Shown one piece after another: positions 45,783 through 56,593 of a DNA stretch of 64,000 nt. Positions within the stretch are counted from its first letter, which is position 1. Each line of letters begins with the position of its first letter. This DNA comes from Ciona intestinalis (lineage: Eukaryota; Chordata; Ascidiacea; Phlebobranchia; Cionidae): positions 2,661,589-2,725,588 of the forward strand of contig NC_020170.2 of NCBI RefSeq assembly GCF_000224145.3, read 5' to 3'. The notes below the pieces were generated by a model, which did not search any database, was not told the origin of the DNA, and worked only from the letters and a program-made list of their open reading frames with translations. The translations under genes and the position numbers were made by a program.

Positions 45783-46919
45783 TTAATCCTTTTCTACTTT
45801 GTCGTTGATTCGATCAAAGAAATCTAATGCATTTCTAATAGCTTGGTCCATGTTCATGTACTTATAGTTGGCCAGCCTTCCGACGAAATGAACATTTTTT
45901 CCCTCTTCTTCTTTCACTGCTAGCTGGCGGTAGCGCTCATACAAATCCATGTTTTTCTTGTTCGGCACTGGATAATACGGGTCCCCGTGGTCATTCGATG
46001 TTTCGCTTACTGTAACAGTATGCTTGGATGATTGGTTAAGGAAATGCTTGTATTCCACCATTCTTGTAAACGGCACATTATCTTCAGGGTAATTTACAAT
46101 AGAACAAGGCTGGAAATAATTCACATCTTTGTACCTCTTGATGTGAAAATCAATGCTTCTGTATTCTAACCTTTCCAATTTGACGTCATCAAAGTACTGG
46201 TCAATTGGTCCAGTATAGAACACGCTTTTGTATTGACTAAGATCATTTTGAAGTTTGTATTTAAAAAAATCCACACCTGTTTGTACTTTGATCCGAGGGT
46301 CATCTAGCAAGCGCTCAAAGAAATGCGTGTAACCGTTTGCGGGCAAAGCTTGATATTTATCGTTAAAATACCTCGTGTCAAAATCTCTTCGAATCGGGAT
46401 CCTTGCTAAAACACTAGGGTTTAATTCCTCTGGTGTTTTATTCCATTGCTTGATCGTATACGGCTTGAACATTTTTTCATAAAGAACTCGACCAACTCTT
46501 GACACCGCCATATCCTCGCTGTTTTCAATTGGTCCTTTATACTGCACTGTACTCAGCCAGGCGTCCATCTCTTCCACGTTTTCAATGTTCTGCCCACACA
46601 GTTGATTCACAGTCGTAATGTTAACGGGCACTGGTACAAACTGCCCGTCTACTACAGACAGTGTCTTTTGCTCCCAGCGAGTCCAAGTGTCGAACCGTTG
46701 TACGTACTTCCAAACTCCCTCGTCTTTTGTATGGAACAAATGAGGTCCATATTTGCTTATACGAATCCCAGTTTCGTCGTCTACGTAGTCGTAACAGTTT
46801 CCACCGATGTGATCTCGCTTTTCAATAATCAGCACATTTTCATTCCAAACGTTCGCGATTCTTTCAGCGATTACTGAACCAGATAAACCAGAACCTACAA
46901 TCAAATGCGTTGGTTTCAT
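45783..46919 (-). CDS. glf: UDP-galactopyranose mutase, bacterial-type, 378 residues, intronless
   Basis: FAD flavoenzyme that interconverts UDP-galactopyranose and UDP-galactofuranose. Seen: Rossmann FAD motif IVGSGLSG (7-14) with EKRDHIGGNCYDY (33-45), YGPHLFHT (57-64), IKQWN (156-160), YFNDKYQALPANGYTHFFE (184-202), YTGPIDQYFD (235-244), VPFTR (282-286) and the C-terminal FAD-contact block FVGRLANYKYMNMDQ (345-359). The length of about 380 and these motif spellings match bacterial enzymes; fungal and protozoan mutases are about 100 residues longer and diverge in sequence. It is a single exon between two host MITE copies with no contig break nearby, so it belongs to this genome. Acquisition by horizontal transfer is the simplest reading, but needs a tree. 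No galactofuranosyltransferase is seen nearby. Confidence 0.95.
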   Translation of the reverse strand: MKPTHLIVGSGLSGSVIAERIANVWNENVLIIEKRDHIGGNCYDYVDDETGIRISKYGPHLFHTKDEGVWKYVQRFDTWTRWEQKTLSVVDGQFVPVPVNITTVNQLCGQNIENVEEMDAWLSTVQYKGPIENSEDMAVSRVGRVLYEKMFKPYTIKQWNKTPEELNPSVLARIPIRRDFDTRYFNDKYQALPANGYTHFFERLLDDPRIKVQTGVDFFKYKLQNDLSQYKSVFYTGPIDQYFDDVKLERLEYRSIDFHIKRYKDVNYFQPCSIVNYPEDNVPFTRMVEYKHFLNQSSKHTVTVSETSNDHGDPYYPVPNKKNMDLYERYRQLAVKEEEGKNVHFVGRLANYKYMNMDQAIRNALDFFDRINDKVEKD

Positions 46920-47030
46920 AGCTACTTTATTTCCTAACCGAATCCTAAAATATCAATTCTCTTTAAAATATGACTTATTGTGAGGAACTTAGATTATACT
47001 TAAATCATTATTTACGATTAACAACATAGA

Positions 47031-47222
47031 GTATAGGGTGGGGGGAGATGTGAAACCTTTTCTTTCTATTTTCTCGTCCTATTTGGTAGTAAACAGAGAA
47101 CATTCAATGAATGATAAAATCGTATCATCACGACCCCCATGGACAATTATTGATTGTTAAAACACGATCAGAATATTTGGATATTATGTTCTAAAGATGT
47201 CCCGTCTTCCCCCACCCTACTA
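47031..47222 (-). mobile_element. MITE, subfamily A, between mutase and GT43 genes
   Basis: gtatagggtggggggagatg to gtcttcccccaccctactat, full length. Confidence 0.92.
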
Positions 47223-47329
47223 TATATATGTATATATACACACACAATGAGGTTTTTCGGAAGTTACAAAAAAAATTCAAAACGTTTTATATAAAACGTA
47301 AAAAATTTCTCAAAACCAATCAACTTAAA

Positions 47330-47425
47330 TCACACTGTTGTAACCCGTAAAATGAAACAAGGTGCATGAAACATAGCGTTCGTTGGTCCACCACGCGATG
47401 ATACAGAACTTACTTTCATTCATAA
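47330..47425 (+). mobile_element. SINE 3' fragment
   Basis: ggtgcatgaaaca, ccaccacgcgatgata and a ctttcattcat tail. It ends just past the GT43 stop codon. Confidence 0.55.
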
Positions 47426-47447
47426 CCGAAGAATAACTCTTAACGCT

Positions 47448-48377
47448 TTACACTTCTATGTTGGGGTTGTATTTTGGCCCAAGTTTTAAAATTTGTTCTT
47501 CCAAAGTGGGCGTGAACTTTTGAGTTTGCGTGTGCCATACGTAAACTTCAGTGCAATCATTTCCCTTCCCCTCAGCTTTATCCCGCGTAAGACCAAGGGC
47601 GCCTAGAAATTGTGATTCACCGTCGTCGTTATCGATAAATTTTCCGTCCGGATGCTGGTGTAAGAGAGCAATGTTTATCGCAAATCCAGCCATGTCAATC
47701 GGTATTGTCCGGTCCGGTCTCCACGAAACTCTCCATGTTAAAACTCTGTCGTTTTTACATTCAACGGGCCCTTCAATCAACAAACCACCAACTAAACCTA
47801 CAGGCCACACAGAAAGTACTTTAGTTGTTCTTATTTCTTCGAACAATTTAATGTCGTATGTGTTGTCATCATCCATAAAATACACCACTCCTTCATTTGG
47901 CTTTACGTTGGCTCGAATCCAAGCCAATGCGATATTAAGCGTCTGTATATGTTTGAAGATTGCTGCTGTGTTCTTAGTATAAAGGTGCGTGTATTTAAGA
48001 CTTGAGTTTTCCAATAGCTTTTTAACCAACGGAGTTTTCTTATCTGAATCTTCCACTACAATCCAATGCAAACTGGACACGTGCATTAAAGTCTGTACCA
48101 ACCGAGTTAAATCCGCTTTCTGGGTTAGCCTTGTATACGTGCAAGTTACGGCGTAAATTATCTTTCTAGGAGCAGTCGCGTTTAACTTTTGTTCTGTTGT
48201 CATGTTCTGCCGGATCCGAGCAACCGTGTTCTTACCGACTGTAACTGTTCTTTTTCTTGTGCCTATTGCTGGAAAATCTTTGACTTTTAAAGCGAGAAAT
48301 CCACAAAGTGCAATCATAACCGCAAAGAAAAATACAGAACCAGCGCAAAAACAACCAAGTTTTGTTCGTTTGGTCAT
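47448..48377 (-). CDS. Beta-1,3-glucuronyltransferase-like protein (GT43), 309 residues, intronless
   Basis: GT43 enzymes (B3GAT1-3) add glucuronic acid from UDP-GlcA to galactose, either in the proteoglycan linker or on glycans, in the Golgi. Layout is type II: short cytoplasmic MTKRTK, anchor at residues 8-30, stem with two NxT sites (58, 66), catalytic domain. The Mn/UDP-binding DDDNTY is at 169-174, followed by VWPVGLVGGL (190-199), PIDMAGFAIN (226-235), the catalytic-base region GESQF with Glu254, and VWHTQTQK (280-287). It ends NIEV like human B3GAT3. The region GESQFLGAL is more divergent than the usual family ESSLL. Vertebrate genes have introns here, so retroposition or intron loss is likely. 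Which B3GAT branch it belongs to cannot be told by eye. Confidence 0.93.
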   Translation of the reverse strand: MTKRTKLGCFCAGSVFFFAVMIALCGFLALKVKDFPAIGTRKRTVTVGKNTVARIRQNMTTEQKLNATAPRKIIYAVTCTYTRLTQKADLTRLVQTLMHVSSLHWIVVEDSDKKTPLVKKLLENSSLKYTHLYTKNTAAIFKHIQTLNIALAWIRANVKPNEGVVYFMDDDNTYDIKLFEEIRTTKVLSVWPVGLVGGLLIEGPVECKNDRVLTWRVSWRPDRTIPIDMAGFAINIALLHQHPDGKFIDNDDGESQFLGALGLTRDKAEGKGNDCTEVYVWHTQTQKFTPTLEEQILKLGPKYNPNIEV

Positions 48378-48660
48378 TTTTTACTAACCTATTCTTTAAT
48401 TAACGAAATTTACAAGTAACACCAAAAAACGTATAGATTATTGACTTTACAGACTATATACGAATATAAACTGATGTAGCTATAGCTGCTGGTACTGCAT
48501 AACGTATTTCATTTACCAATATGCGGAAACGGTGATCGCGTATCGGATTATTGAACTGCCACATCACAATACAAGGATGCAACGCTCATTTTTAAAATAG
48601 ACCAACGAGAATTAGTTTTCTGTAGTAAGGCCTATAGGTTGGCTTGTAATATTCTTATTA

Positions 48661-48854
48661 TATAGTACGGTGGGGAAGACGGAACACCTTAAGCATATGA
48701 TATACAAATATCCTGATCGTGTTTTAAACAGTTAACAACGGTTTATATGAGTCGTGGGGATACAGTTTACAATTCTTTGAATGTTCTTTGTTTACTATAC
48801 TAAATTGGCCGATAAAATAGAGTTAAAATGTGTCCCATCTCCCCACCATACTGT
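48661..48854 (+). mobile_element. MITE, subfamily A
   Basis: tatagtacggtggggaagac to ctccccaccatactgtata. Separates the intact GT43 gene from its pseudogene fragment. Confidence 0.9.
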
Positions 48855-48934
48855 ATAGTGATTTGTAAAATACAGTTTACTGTGCCAACATGGCAACATA
48901 CAAGCTATGTATTTAACCCATACGACGTGGGTTA

Positions 48935-49500
48935 ATGTAAAGGTATTTAAGACTTAAGTTTTTCAATAGCTTCTTAACCAACGGAGTTTACTTATCTAAG
49001 TCTTCCACTACAATCCAACACAAACTGGACACGTGCATTACAGTCTGTACCAACCGAGTTAAATCCGCTTTCTATGGGTTAGCCTTGTGTACGTGCAAGT
49101 TACGGCACAAATTGTCTGCTGCTTGGCAGGTCTAAGAGCAGTCGCTTGACTTTTGGGCTGTCGCAACCTTGTTCATCCCGACTCTAACTGTTCTTTTTCT
49201 TGTGCCTGTTTGTTTAAAGGCCCTTATAGAGAGAAATGGCAACAGTATAACCATAACCACAAAGAAGACAGGAATAGCGCAAAAGTGACGGAGTTTTTTC
49301 CGATTGGTCATTTTTCAACAACCTGTTCTCTAATACAGCAATTTTTATAACGCTAAAAAAAGCAAAATAAAGGTAATAGAATATAATAATGCTTACAAAT
49401 ATAAACTGACAGAACTTATACAGCTGTGTAATGTCTCATATAATTCATTCGACTTAAGGAAACGGCGCGTCTCGGGTAATTGAATTGTCACTCACAGTAT
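48935..49500 (-). pseudogene. Truncated GT43 pseudogene (5' part only)
   Basis: Duplicate of about 47983-48580, covering upstream sequence, start codon (ATG at 49311, MTNRKKLRHFC), membrane anchor and the stem up to the region coding for LVKKLLENSSLKYTH. The catalytic domain is absent. The frame closes after 51 residues (...VATAQKSSDCS) and small indels shift the remainder. Upstream homology (aatataaactga, ggaaacgg) shows a DNA-level segmental duplication rather than a retrocopy. Confidence 0.88.
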
Positions 49501-50019
49501 ATCTATTCTTTTTGTTTGAATGGATTACTGACTAATTGTTTTCTGGTACTGCTTGGTTTACGCTATATATTTAACCTATACGACGTGGGTTGATGTTGAT
49601 GGCCTTTTTTAATGTAAGAATTTGTATTGTGTTTCATATATATATATATTGTGCCGTGTAGTTCACATATTCACATTTTTACGGTTTTACTGCCAGAAAA
49701 CGAATATTATTTTAATTACGGCTACAAAATTGGACGGGAAGATGGTATGAAAAGGTGTCCCAACTTACCCCAATCTAATATATACATTCTTTTAGATTGG
49801 ACTTGGTGGCTGACAAATGAATTCTAGTCAGAAACTATTTCGATCGTTTTAAGGCAAAAATGTAAGAGCATTAGAAGAGAAATTAGGTAAGTTACATATA
49901 CAACATAAACAGTAAGTTTCTATTCCAATTTTTGGTTAAAATAAGTGGTATATTGGCAGTAGCGGTTAAACGACAGTCGTTATGACACGTGGTCAAAGCT
50001 ACAATTTAAATGATTATCG

Positions 50020-50190
50020 TTAGCATAATACATCACATGTTCCGTATTTCTAACAAATTACAACGCTGTTTTTAGTCGAGGTAGAATACGGTTATATATA
50101 TTAAGGTGGGGTAAGTTGGGATACAATTAGCAACTAAACAACAAATAACTGTTAGATTTTAAAACCACGGGACTGCGGTTATGTATAGTT
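50020..50190 (+). mobile_element. Fragments of MITE subfamily B
   Basis: A central piece (acaacgctgtttttagtcga, tacggttatata) followed by a left end (aaggtggggtaagttgggat) and another centre (gggactgcggttatgtatag). Confidence 0.6.
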
Positions 50191-50323
50191 GCGTGGGGGA
50201 AGATGGGACACCTTTTCATTCTATTTTCGCGTCCCATTTAGTATTAAACAAAGAACATTTAAAGAATGATTAACCTTATCCTTACGACTTGTTGTCCTGT
50301 CCTTTCCCAGCACCCCCTACTAT
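50190..50323 (-). mobile_element. MITE, subfamily A, internally deleted
   Basis: tgcgtgggggaagatgggac on the left. The right end cctttcccagcaccccctac follows directly after ccttacgactt, with the centre missing. Confidence 0.8.
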
Positions 50324-50400
50324 ATTTCTGTAATGTTTTTTTTCTATTTGGGGCCATTAAACAGAAATAAAACACGAACTATTTTTCCCAACATAATATG

Positions 50401-50599
50401 TATAGTAGGTTGGATAAGACGGGACAATTTTAGCACATAATATCCAAATATCCTGATTGTGTTTTAAACAATTAACAACGGTCTATGAGAGTCGCGTGAG
50501 GATACGGTTTTATGATTCTTCGATTTTTCTTTGTTTACTATACCAAGTATAACTAGAATACAGAATGATATGGTGTCCCGTCTTTCCCCACCCTACTAT
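50401..50599 (+). mobile_element. MITE, subfamily A, full length
   Basis: tatagtaggttggataagac to tctttccccaccctactat. Confidence 0.92.
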
Positions 50600-51650
50600 G
50601 TTTCATAGCGGTAAGTTTTTTTCTCTACAAACCTGCGTTCAATTTTCGCAACTATACCGAAGCTATGTTAAATGAGTTGTTTCAACTTCCTTAGCAATTT
50701 CTTTTATTAAGGCTTTTACGCTTGAATAGCTTACAACCACAATAATGTTGTTGCAAACTATTCATGTTTGCTGTATTACATTATAGCACGTGAACAATTT
50801 CTTGTTTTTTTTATTAACTGAGAAAATGCTGTTTTTTAACCGTAACTCACGCGGAACAGTTCTGATTGACAGCAAAATATTCGTTCTGCTTTATAGTTCA
50901 AAAGTTTGGCGCATATTTTAGCGAGTTAGATCCTCGCTCTTAAACTCATTTTGGGGATTGCATGAAACTATTTCTCTCCCTCTTTTCGCTATGCATCGGT
51001 GATTTTCATTGAGAAGAAAGTATAGCTTCTGGTCTGGAGGATAGGACCACGATTTAAACAGACTTTAATCCTTCTAGGACAGGGGTTCTTAAACTTTTTG
51101 AAGCACGCTAAAAGGGTGGGGTAAGATAGAGTCAATTTTAATGGTAAAAATGAATATTTACAAAGTGCTGTGTTGCTGGTTCATCGCTTATAGTATAGTA
51201 GGGTAAGACGGAAAGTTTCCTTTTTCAAAATCTCTTTTTACCGGTACCCATTTAGCGCAGGATGTGCTTTGTTTAAAACAATCTTTCCATAGGTGTACCG
51301 GTATATATCGGTATTTTGCCGGTTCTCATTGATAGACGAAAATGGTTTACCACTACAGTGTAATTCGACTGTGTTCTTACCGCCCAACAAAGCGCGCAGC
51401 AAAGACGGTAATTGTTTAAGTAATAAAATTTGGTTTTAAACGGCTTAAACATTTTTTTCAGTAGTTAAGTTTAATAGTAAGCTATTTATTCTGAATACCC
51501 ATTAAAATATATTAAAACTACCGAAATTTTCTAATAAAGAAATAATAGTACTAATTCGTGGTATCACCCCCCAAAAAAGTCATGTAATTTGATTTTTGAA
51601 AGATTGGATAATATGTGTTACAGTGACCCATATTGCCCCGCTGTACTAAA
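50600..51650. other. Gene-free region with MITE scraps
   Basis: Short MITE-end scraps at about 51113-51135 (aaagggtggggtaagataga) and 51190-51215 (tatagtatagtagggtaaga). A stretch at 51240-51340 repeats ccgg/accggt words. No coding frame supported. Confidence 0.45.
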
Positions 51651-51651
51651 T

Positions 51652-51820
51652 GGTAGGGTGGGGAAAGATGGGATACTTTTATCACATATTATCCAAATAT
51701 CCTGAGTGTTTTAAAAAACTATCAACGGTCTTTGGAAGTTTTGAGGATACGGTTTTATTATTCTTTGAATGCTTTTTTTCTACCAAATAGGACGAGAAAA
51801 TAGTATGAAAAAGGTGGCAA
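51652..51820 (+). mobile_element. MITE, subfamily A, right end lost
   Basis: tggtagggtggggaaagatg through gacgagaaaatagtatgaaa, then aaggtgg without the terminal complement. Confidence 0.88.
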
Positions 51821-51901
51821 CTTCTGCATTTGTTATTTTATTAAAATATTATTTTGATACACAAGTTAAAGTGCAAAGGTATACCACCGTTTATTTATAT
51901 G

Positions 51902-52096
51902 TATAGTAGGTTGGGGAAAGATGGGACACCTTTAGCACATAACATGCAAGTATGTTGCGTGTATTTTAAATATTTAACAACGGTTTACGGGAGTTGCGAG
52001 GATACGGTTCTATATTTCCTTGAATGATCTTTGTTTACTATCAAATGCGACGAGAAATTAAAATGAAAAGGTGTCTCATTTCCCCCACCCTACCAT
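51902..52096 (+). mobile_element. MITE, subfamily A
   Basis: tatagtaggttggggaaaga to catttcccccaccctaccata. Ends 78 bp from the stop of trefoil-like gene 4. Confidence 0.92.
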
Positions 52097-52173
52097 AGTG
52101 TAACCGAATGTTATTTAGCTGATACGGAAGACAAGTTCGAAATTATTCAAGCCTAAAATATTAGGTTGTGTTT

Positions 52174-52689
52174 TTACATGCATAGTGCCTGCTGAAGCTT
52201 GGGGTTATCTTCCACGTTAAACCCCGTTGCATCACTTTTCGAGCTTACGCATATCAGTTTGTTCCTTCTGTTTTTTGCAATGTACATTTGGGACTTTGGA
52301 TGGTACAAAACATGGTCGTTTTTAAGTGACCTTTCTTGTTTTTGAAAAATCATATCGTTCGGCATCTGCGGGGTAGAATTAGTGGGCGCAGTGCCAGCAG
52401 TAGTGACTTTTACTTTGTTACTGCTGTTAACGATCATGTAAAGTGCTTTGTTGTTCGCGTCTTTTGTTTGGAATGTCAAGTAATTGTTGCTCGTCGATTT
52501 CCAGCCCGTCCAGTTTGCGCTAGAGTTTGTACTGTTGATCGTATATACGTTGCTGTTGTTTGCCAATTGCTTTGGCCAAGCTTTGTATCCAGCGATACCA
52601 TTTTCGTCTATGTTGGAACTGCCTATATTTGCCCAAATGATATTTACGGCTTCCGCACATTCTCCACCTTTAGAATATAAACACCCCAT
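52174..52689 (-). CDS. Beta-trefoil-like family protein 4 (subgroup I), 171 residues
   Basis: Single exon. Starts MGCLYSKGG: Gly2 and Ser6 fit N-myristoylation, and Cys3 would allow a second acylation, a pairing common in membrane-attached signalling proteins. Body: YKAWPK (35-40), NWTGWKSTSNNYLTFQTKD (59-77), KALYMIVNSSNKVKVTTAGT (81-100), IFQKQER (114-120), HVLYHPKSQMYIAKN (126-140), DATGFNVED (153-161). The central 45 residues are nearly the same as in gene 1 (34439-34987), pointing to recent duplication or gene conversion despite about 17 kb of separation. No signal peptide. Confidence 0.84.
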   Translation of the reverse strand: MGCLYSKGGECAEAVNIIWANIGSSNIDENGIAGYKAWPKQLANNSNVYTINSTNSSANWTGWKSTSNNYLTFQTKDANNKALYMIVNSSNKVKVTTAGTAPTNSTPQMPNDMIFQKQERSLKNDHVLYHPKSQMYIAKNRRNKLICVSSKSDATGFNVEDNPKLQQALCM

Positions 52690-52696
52690 TTTGTCT

Positions 52697-53337
52697 ATAT
52701 ATTAGACCAATACGCTCCCATATAACGTGCAGTAAAATATTTAACAATTTTTCTGTATAAATGAAATTTTTACTTAAAGTATCTTAAATCATTAACTTAA
52801 TCCTTCATATTTTACGTTTTCTAATAAAAAAACCTTCGCGAACGGATCTTCTGCAGTTTCTTCTTCTTAACCTGAACAATATGTGCATCTGAATAGGTAT
52901 CGAACTTTATTACTGTTTTTATCTCATTCTCAATCCGCATACAAGTGGTAAACATGTCGTTTACGTTCCCTTTGACTGTGGCTATATACTCTTGGTTTTG
53001 TTTATTTTATCAAGCCCTTTTGAAACGTTCTTTTGACTACAGCGCGTTGTTAGGTAAGATGATATGAATACGTTGTAGAATTTAGATTATCATTTCGGGT
53101 TCTTACAACTCTGCGTGTACCTGGGCGCTTAGGTATAATGGTAGGGACAAAGCACACGGAATTTTCCCATTACATCATTGTAAATTGATCTGTGAAACAC
53201 TGTACATTTAAACGCGATAAGTTACGTAATACAAATCTAGACGGTAACCGTTGGATACACATTCATAGGCACATATAAGAATACTTGCAACTATTACATC
53301 TTCGTTTGTCGGTATTTTTAAAATGCTAAACCATATA
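52697..53337. other. Gene-free spacer
   Basis: No repeat or coding frame recognised. Confidence 0.45.
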
Positions 53338-53533
53338 TTGTAGGGTGGGGGAAGATAGGACACCTTTAGCACAAAATATCCAAATATCGTGATCGTATTT
53401 TAAACAATTAACAATGGTCTATGGGAGTCGCGAGGATATACGTTTTTATAATTATTTGATTTTTCTCTGTTTACTACCAAATGTGACGAGAAAATAGATT
53501 GACAAAGTGTCCCATCTTCCCCTACCCTACTAT
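53338..53533 (+). mobile_element. MITE, subfamily A, full length
   Basis: tagggtgggggaagatagga to cttcccctaccctactata. Confidence 0.93.
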
Positions 53534-54060
53534 ATTGTAATCTGTTTTAATTTTGGAATGAGCGCCGTATGCGACCATCTCTATACATTTGTAGCGTGTA
53601 ACTAACGTACAGTAGTAGCCTGTATAGTAAATTACCGACCGCATATATAAGCATACATAGTGGCTTTTGTGCCTCATTGCCTATAAAAATATCTTAAGGA
53701 CCTGACTAAGTTTTACCACAGCAGTTTAAATATTATTAGTACCTTCACCTTATATGGATTAATACTTAATTCATAAATGTATTTTATGCGTAATTTTGTC
53801 ATTCTTTATTTACGGCCAATTGCTAAATCGGCTTGTCGTAGTCTGCAGTAAGGCTAGAATGTGACTAAAATATTAAAGCATGTAATTCAATGAAAACGAA
53901 CTCATTCGAACTACAAAGCGCAATCATTCATTAACACCAACGTCCTTGGTGATAAAACACATTGTTAGTGTAAGTCAGACCCAAACATATAATTATAAAT
54001 CCTCGACATTACATAAGTATATGGAATATAATGTCCGGAACGTAATTTTTTCAACATATA

Positions 54061-54247
54061 TATAGTAGGGTGGGAGAAATTTCGGCACATAATATCCAAA
54101 TATCCTGACCGTGTTTTAAACAATTAACAACTATTTATTGGAGTCGTGAGGATACGGTTTTATAATTATTTGAATGTTCTTTGTTTACTACCAAATGGGA
54201 CACGAACATAGAAGGAAAAGGTGTCCCATCTTCCCCCAGCTTAATGT
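54061..54247 (+). mobile_element. MITE, subfamily A
   Basis: tatagtagggtgggagaaat. The gatgggacacctt part of the left end is deleted, and the right end reads cttcccccagcttaatgta. Confidence 0.88.
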
Positions 54248-54368
54248 ATTAGACCATGTTGTCGTTATTAATGTCACAGAAGATGTATTTTTGTCTGTGA
54301 TTACTGTTTGTTTTATTTAAAATAAGACTTCGTAAAAAATCAATAAGAGGCTAAAGCCGAAATTAGTT

Positions 54369-54482
54369 AAGTAGGGTGTGGGAAGATGGGACACTCCTAA
54401 TTCTTTAAATGTTCTTTGATTACTACCAAATGAGACGAGAAAATAGATTGACAAGGTGTCCCATATTCCCCCACCCTACTAT
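54369..54482 (+). mobile_element. MITE, subfamily A, internally deleted
   Basis: agtagggtgtgggaagatgg joins directly to cctaattctttaaatgttct. Right end cccccaccctactatat complete. Confidence 0.88.
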
Positions 54483-54839
54483 ATGTACTGCTACAAACAA
54501 CCGGTTCTATTTAGTTGATTCATAAAATTCGTTAACTCAATTGGCAGTTAGATTTATTTCATGTTCTGCAATAACAAGCGTATATTTTTGTGTCCAAGTT
54601 TCGCAAAACTATTAAGTTTCATGATTACTAAACTTTGAGAATTTTCCATCTTAAAATAGTTTAAATTTTTTTGCTTACGTAAATAATTACGACTGGCGTC
54701 ATTATCGTGTTATGTGCCATAGCACGAAACTCCGTATATAAAAACTTTGAGAATGTTTATATACATTCATCAGTAATAAACGACCGAAACCCAAATTTTG
54801 AAATGAAAGTAACGTAATCAACTTAATGTTACGTCATGT

Positions 54840-55008
54840 AGTCGGTTGGGGTAGGATGGGACATTTGTTCTATTTTCTTGTCCAATTTGATAGTAAACAA
54901 AGAGCATTCTTGGAACTCTAAAAGAGAGTTGTTAATTGTTTAAAACACGATTAGGAAATATGGCATACCATGTGCTGAAGGTGTCCTATCCTTCTCCCTG
55001 CCGCACTA
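54840..55008 (-). mobile_element. MITE, subfamily A, centre shortened
   Basis: agtcggttggggtaggatgg to cttctccctgccgcacta. Confidence 0.85.
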
Positions 55009-55420
55009 AAGTAAAGTAGTTAAGTCAAAGCGTTGTATTTTACAAATGTGACTTTCTCATTCCAAAATTATGCTGTCGAAATTTCCCGGTTTCTCTTTAC
55101 CGTGATTCGCATTCAAAGATAAGCGCGCGAGGGTCACTGAAGCGAATACCAACAGCCTACGATGTTCATTATTACTTACTTACTTTTAAGCCTAGTTCGC
55201 TGAGCAATAGTATAGTATTACCCAGTTGGAAATTTATTTTAGCTTTGTAAATGATGCGTTAAGAGAAAGTGGGTATTTTTGTATAAATTTAAACTATACC
55301 GTCAGATTTCTCTGACCTAATAAAGTCAAAATAAAATCTTAACTTGTGTCTAGTGCTTTTTTTAATTTATACGAACAACAGTATTTATAAAGCTGTGCAA
55401 CTGGGGTATACTGTACATTT

Positions 55421-55606
55421 AGTACTGCGGGGAAAGATGGGATACTTTCAGTACATACTATTCTATATTTCCCAATCTTGTTTTAAAAAACTAAAATTAC
55501 TTTTTAGTTTCTTATAGCTACGGTTTTACGATTTTTTAATGTTTTTTGTTTACTACCAAATTGGACGAGAAAAGAAACTTGTACCGCCTTGCCCCAGCCT
55601 ACTATA
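55421..55606 (+). mobile_element. MITE, subfamily B-like
   Basis: tagtactgcggggaaagatg, then gatactttcagtacatac and ttcttatagctacggtttta. Ends ccttgccccagcctactata. Confidence 0.75.
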
Positions 55607-55842
55607 GTTAGATGAATATGTGAGTTTTTACAATATCCTTCCAGAGGATATACAGTTCAGGTTTTAACAAAAAATCAATGTAATTATATTTAATTGTAAT
55701 CTTCGTGTACTTAAAACTTCTAACCGTTTTACCAGGGCAGTTAGATTTCCGTGTTCTTAAAACTTACCAGATTTTTAAATGTTTTTCAGCAATATCGTCT
55801 ACGTTATACGAAAACCGTTTATAGCGATATATAGCTGCAAGT

Positions 55843-56460
55843 ATGGACCTGGTTAGAAGATTTTCACGCGAGTCTAGTTCTAGCTCGATAAGTAGCGAAT
55901 GTGAATGTGAATGTGAGATTCCTATTGAAGACATCTGGAGCCCCGCAATCGGGCTTGAGATTCTTTTAGATGCTCATGCAGGCTATAAGGCGTGGCCAAA
56001 GCAAATGATTGAAAATGGGAACGTTTATGTACAAAACTACCCCGACACTAAATACTGGACTTCATGGATCAACGGTAACTTTTTCATATTTTCGGTAAAA
56101 TTGACATCGGGATTGCAATTGTATTTGTCGCCTACAACTGGAAGAAACGGTAGACCAGGATTGAAGATAATACAAGGGAATGAACCAAGCAGGAACTCGC
56201 CCGGTACCGACGACCCGCGAGTGTTTGAATACAAGTTACATACACATAGTCAGCAGCACGTTTTGTACAACAAAAGTACCGGTCAATATATTGGCTTGAA
56301 CAGGCGCAATAGAATGATTCCTGTTGGCCAAGAAAAGCAAGCCGGTGCTTTCACTCTGTCAAGTCCGGAACTAACTGCTTATTACGAATGCATCAAGAAA
56401 AAAGAAGAATCGAAACAGCAGTTTTGTATCCAAGGGGTCACACAGCAAATGGAAGCTTAA
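55843..56460 (+). CDS. Beta-trefoil-like family protein 5 (subgroup III), 205 residues
   Basis: Single exon starting MDLVRRFSRESSSSS. The Ser-rich head is followed by alternating Cys-Glu (CECECE, 20-25), then EIPIEDIWSPA (25-35), YKAWPK (48-53), YWTSWINGNFFIFSVKL (71-87), DPRVFEYKL (124-132), HVLYNKSTGQYIGLNRR (139-155), GAFTLSS. A charged tail of about 35 residues extends beyond the conserved body. It lacks MGxxxS, but the basic/Ser head could still attach to membranes. A splice acceptor tttttcag at 55789 lies 53 nt upstream with no obvious partner donor. It is the first gene of the cluster on the plus strand. Confidence 0.83.
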   Translation: MDLVRRFSRESSSSSISSECECECEIPIEDIWSPAIGLEILLDAHAGYKAWPKQMIENGNVYVQNYPDTKYWTSWINGNFFIFSVKLTSGLQLYLSPTTGRNGRPGLKIIQGNEPSRNSPGTDDPRVFEYKLHTHSQQHVLYNKSTGQYIGLNRRNRMIPVGQEKQAGAFTLSSPELTAYYECIKKKEESKQQFCIQGVTQQMEA

Positions 56461-56593
56461 TGTGTTACATTCGGAAAAAGAAAAACACCGAAGACATTTT
56501 CTGCCCAGTTCAAACCAGCTTGTATTTTATGTGCTTTTATATTGTGTGCACATTTTAACACCGGCCTAGTCTGCGTATCTTCAAGTATATATA

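Noticed and set aside
45783-46919. Mutase gene as bacterial contamination
   Set aside because: It is continuous with host MITEs on both sides and with trefoil and GT43 genes, and no gap lies between 31112 and the window end.
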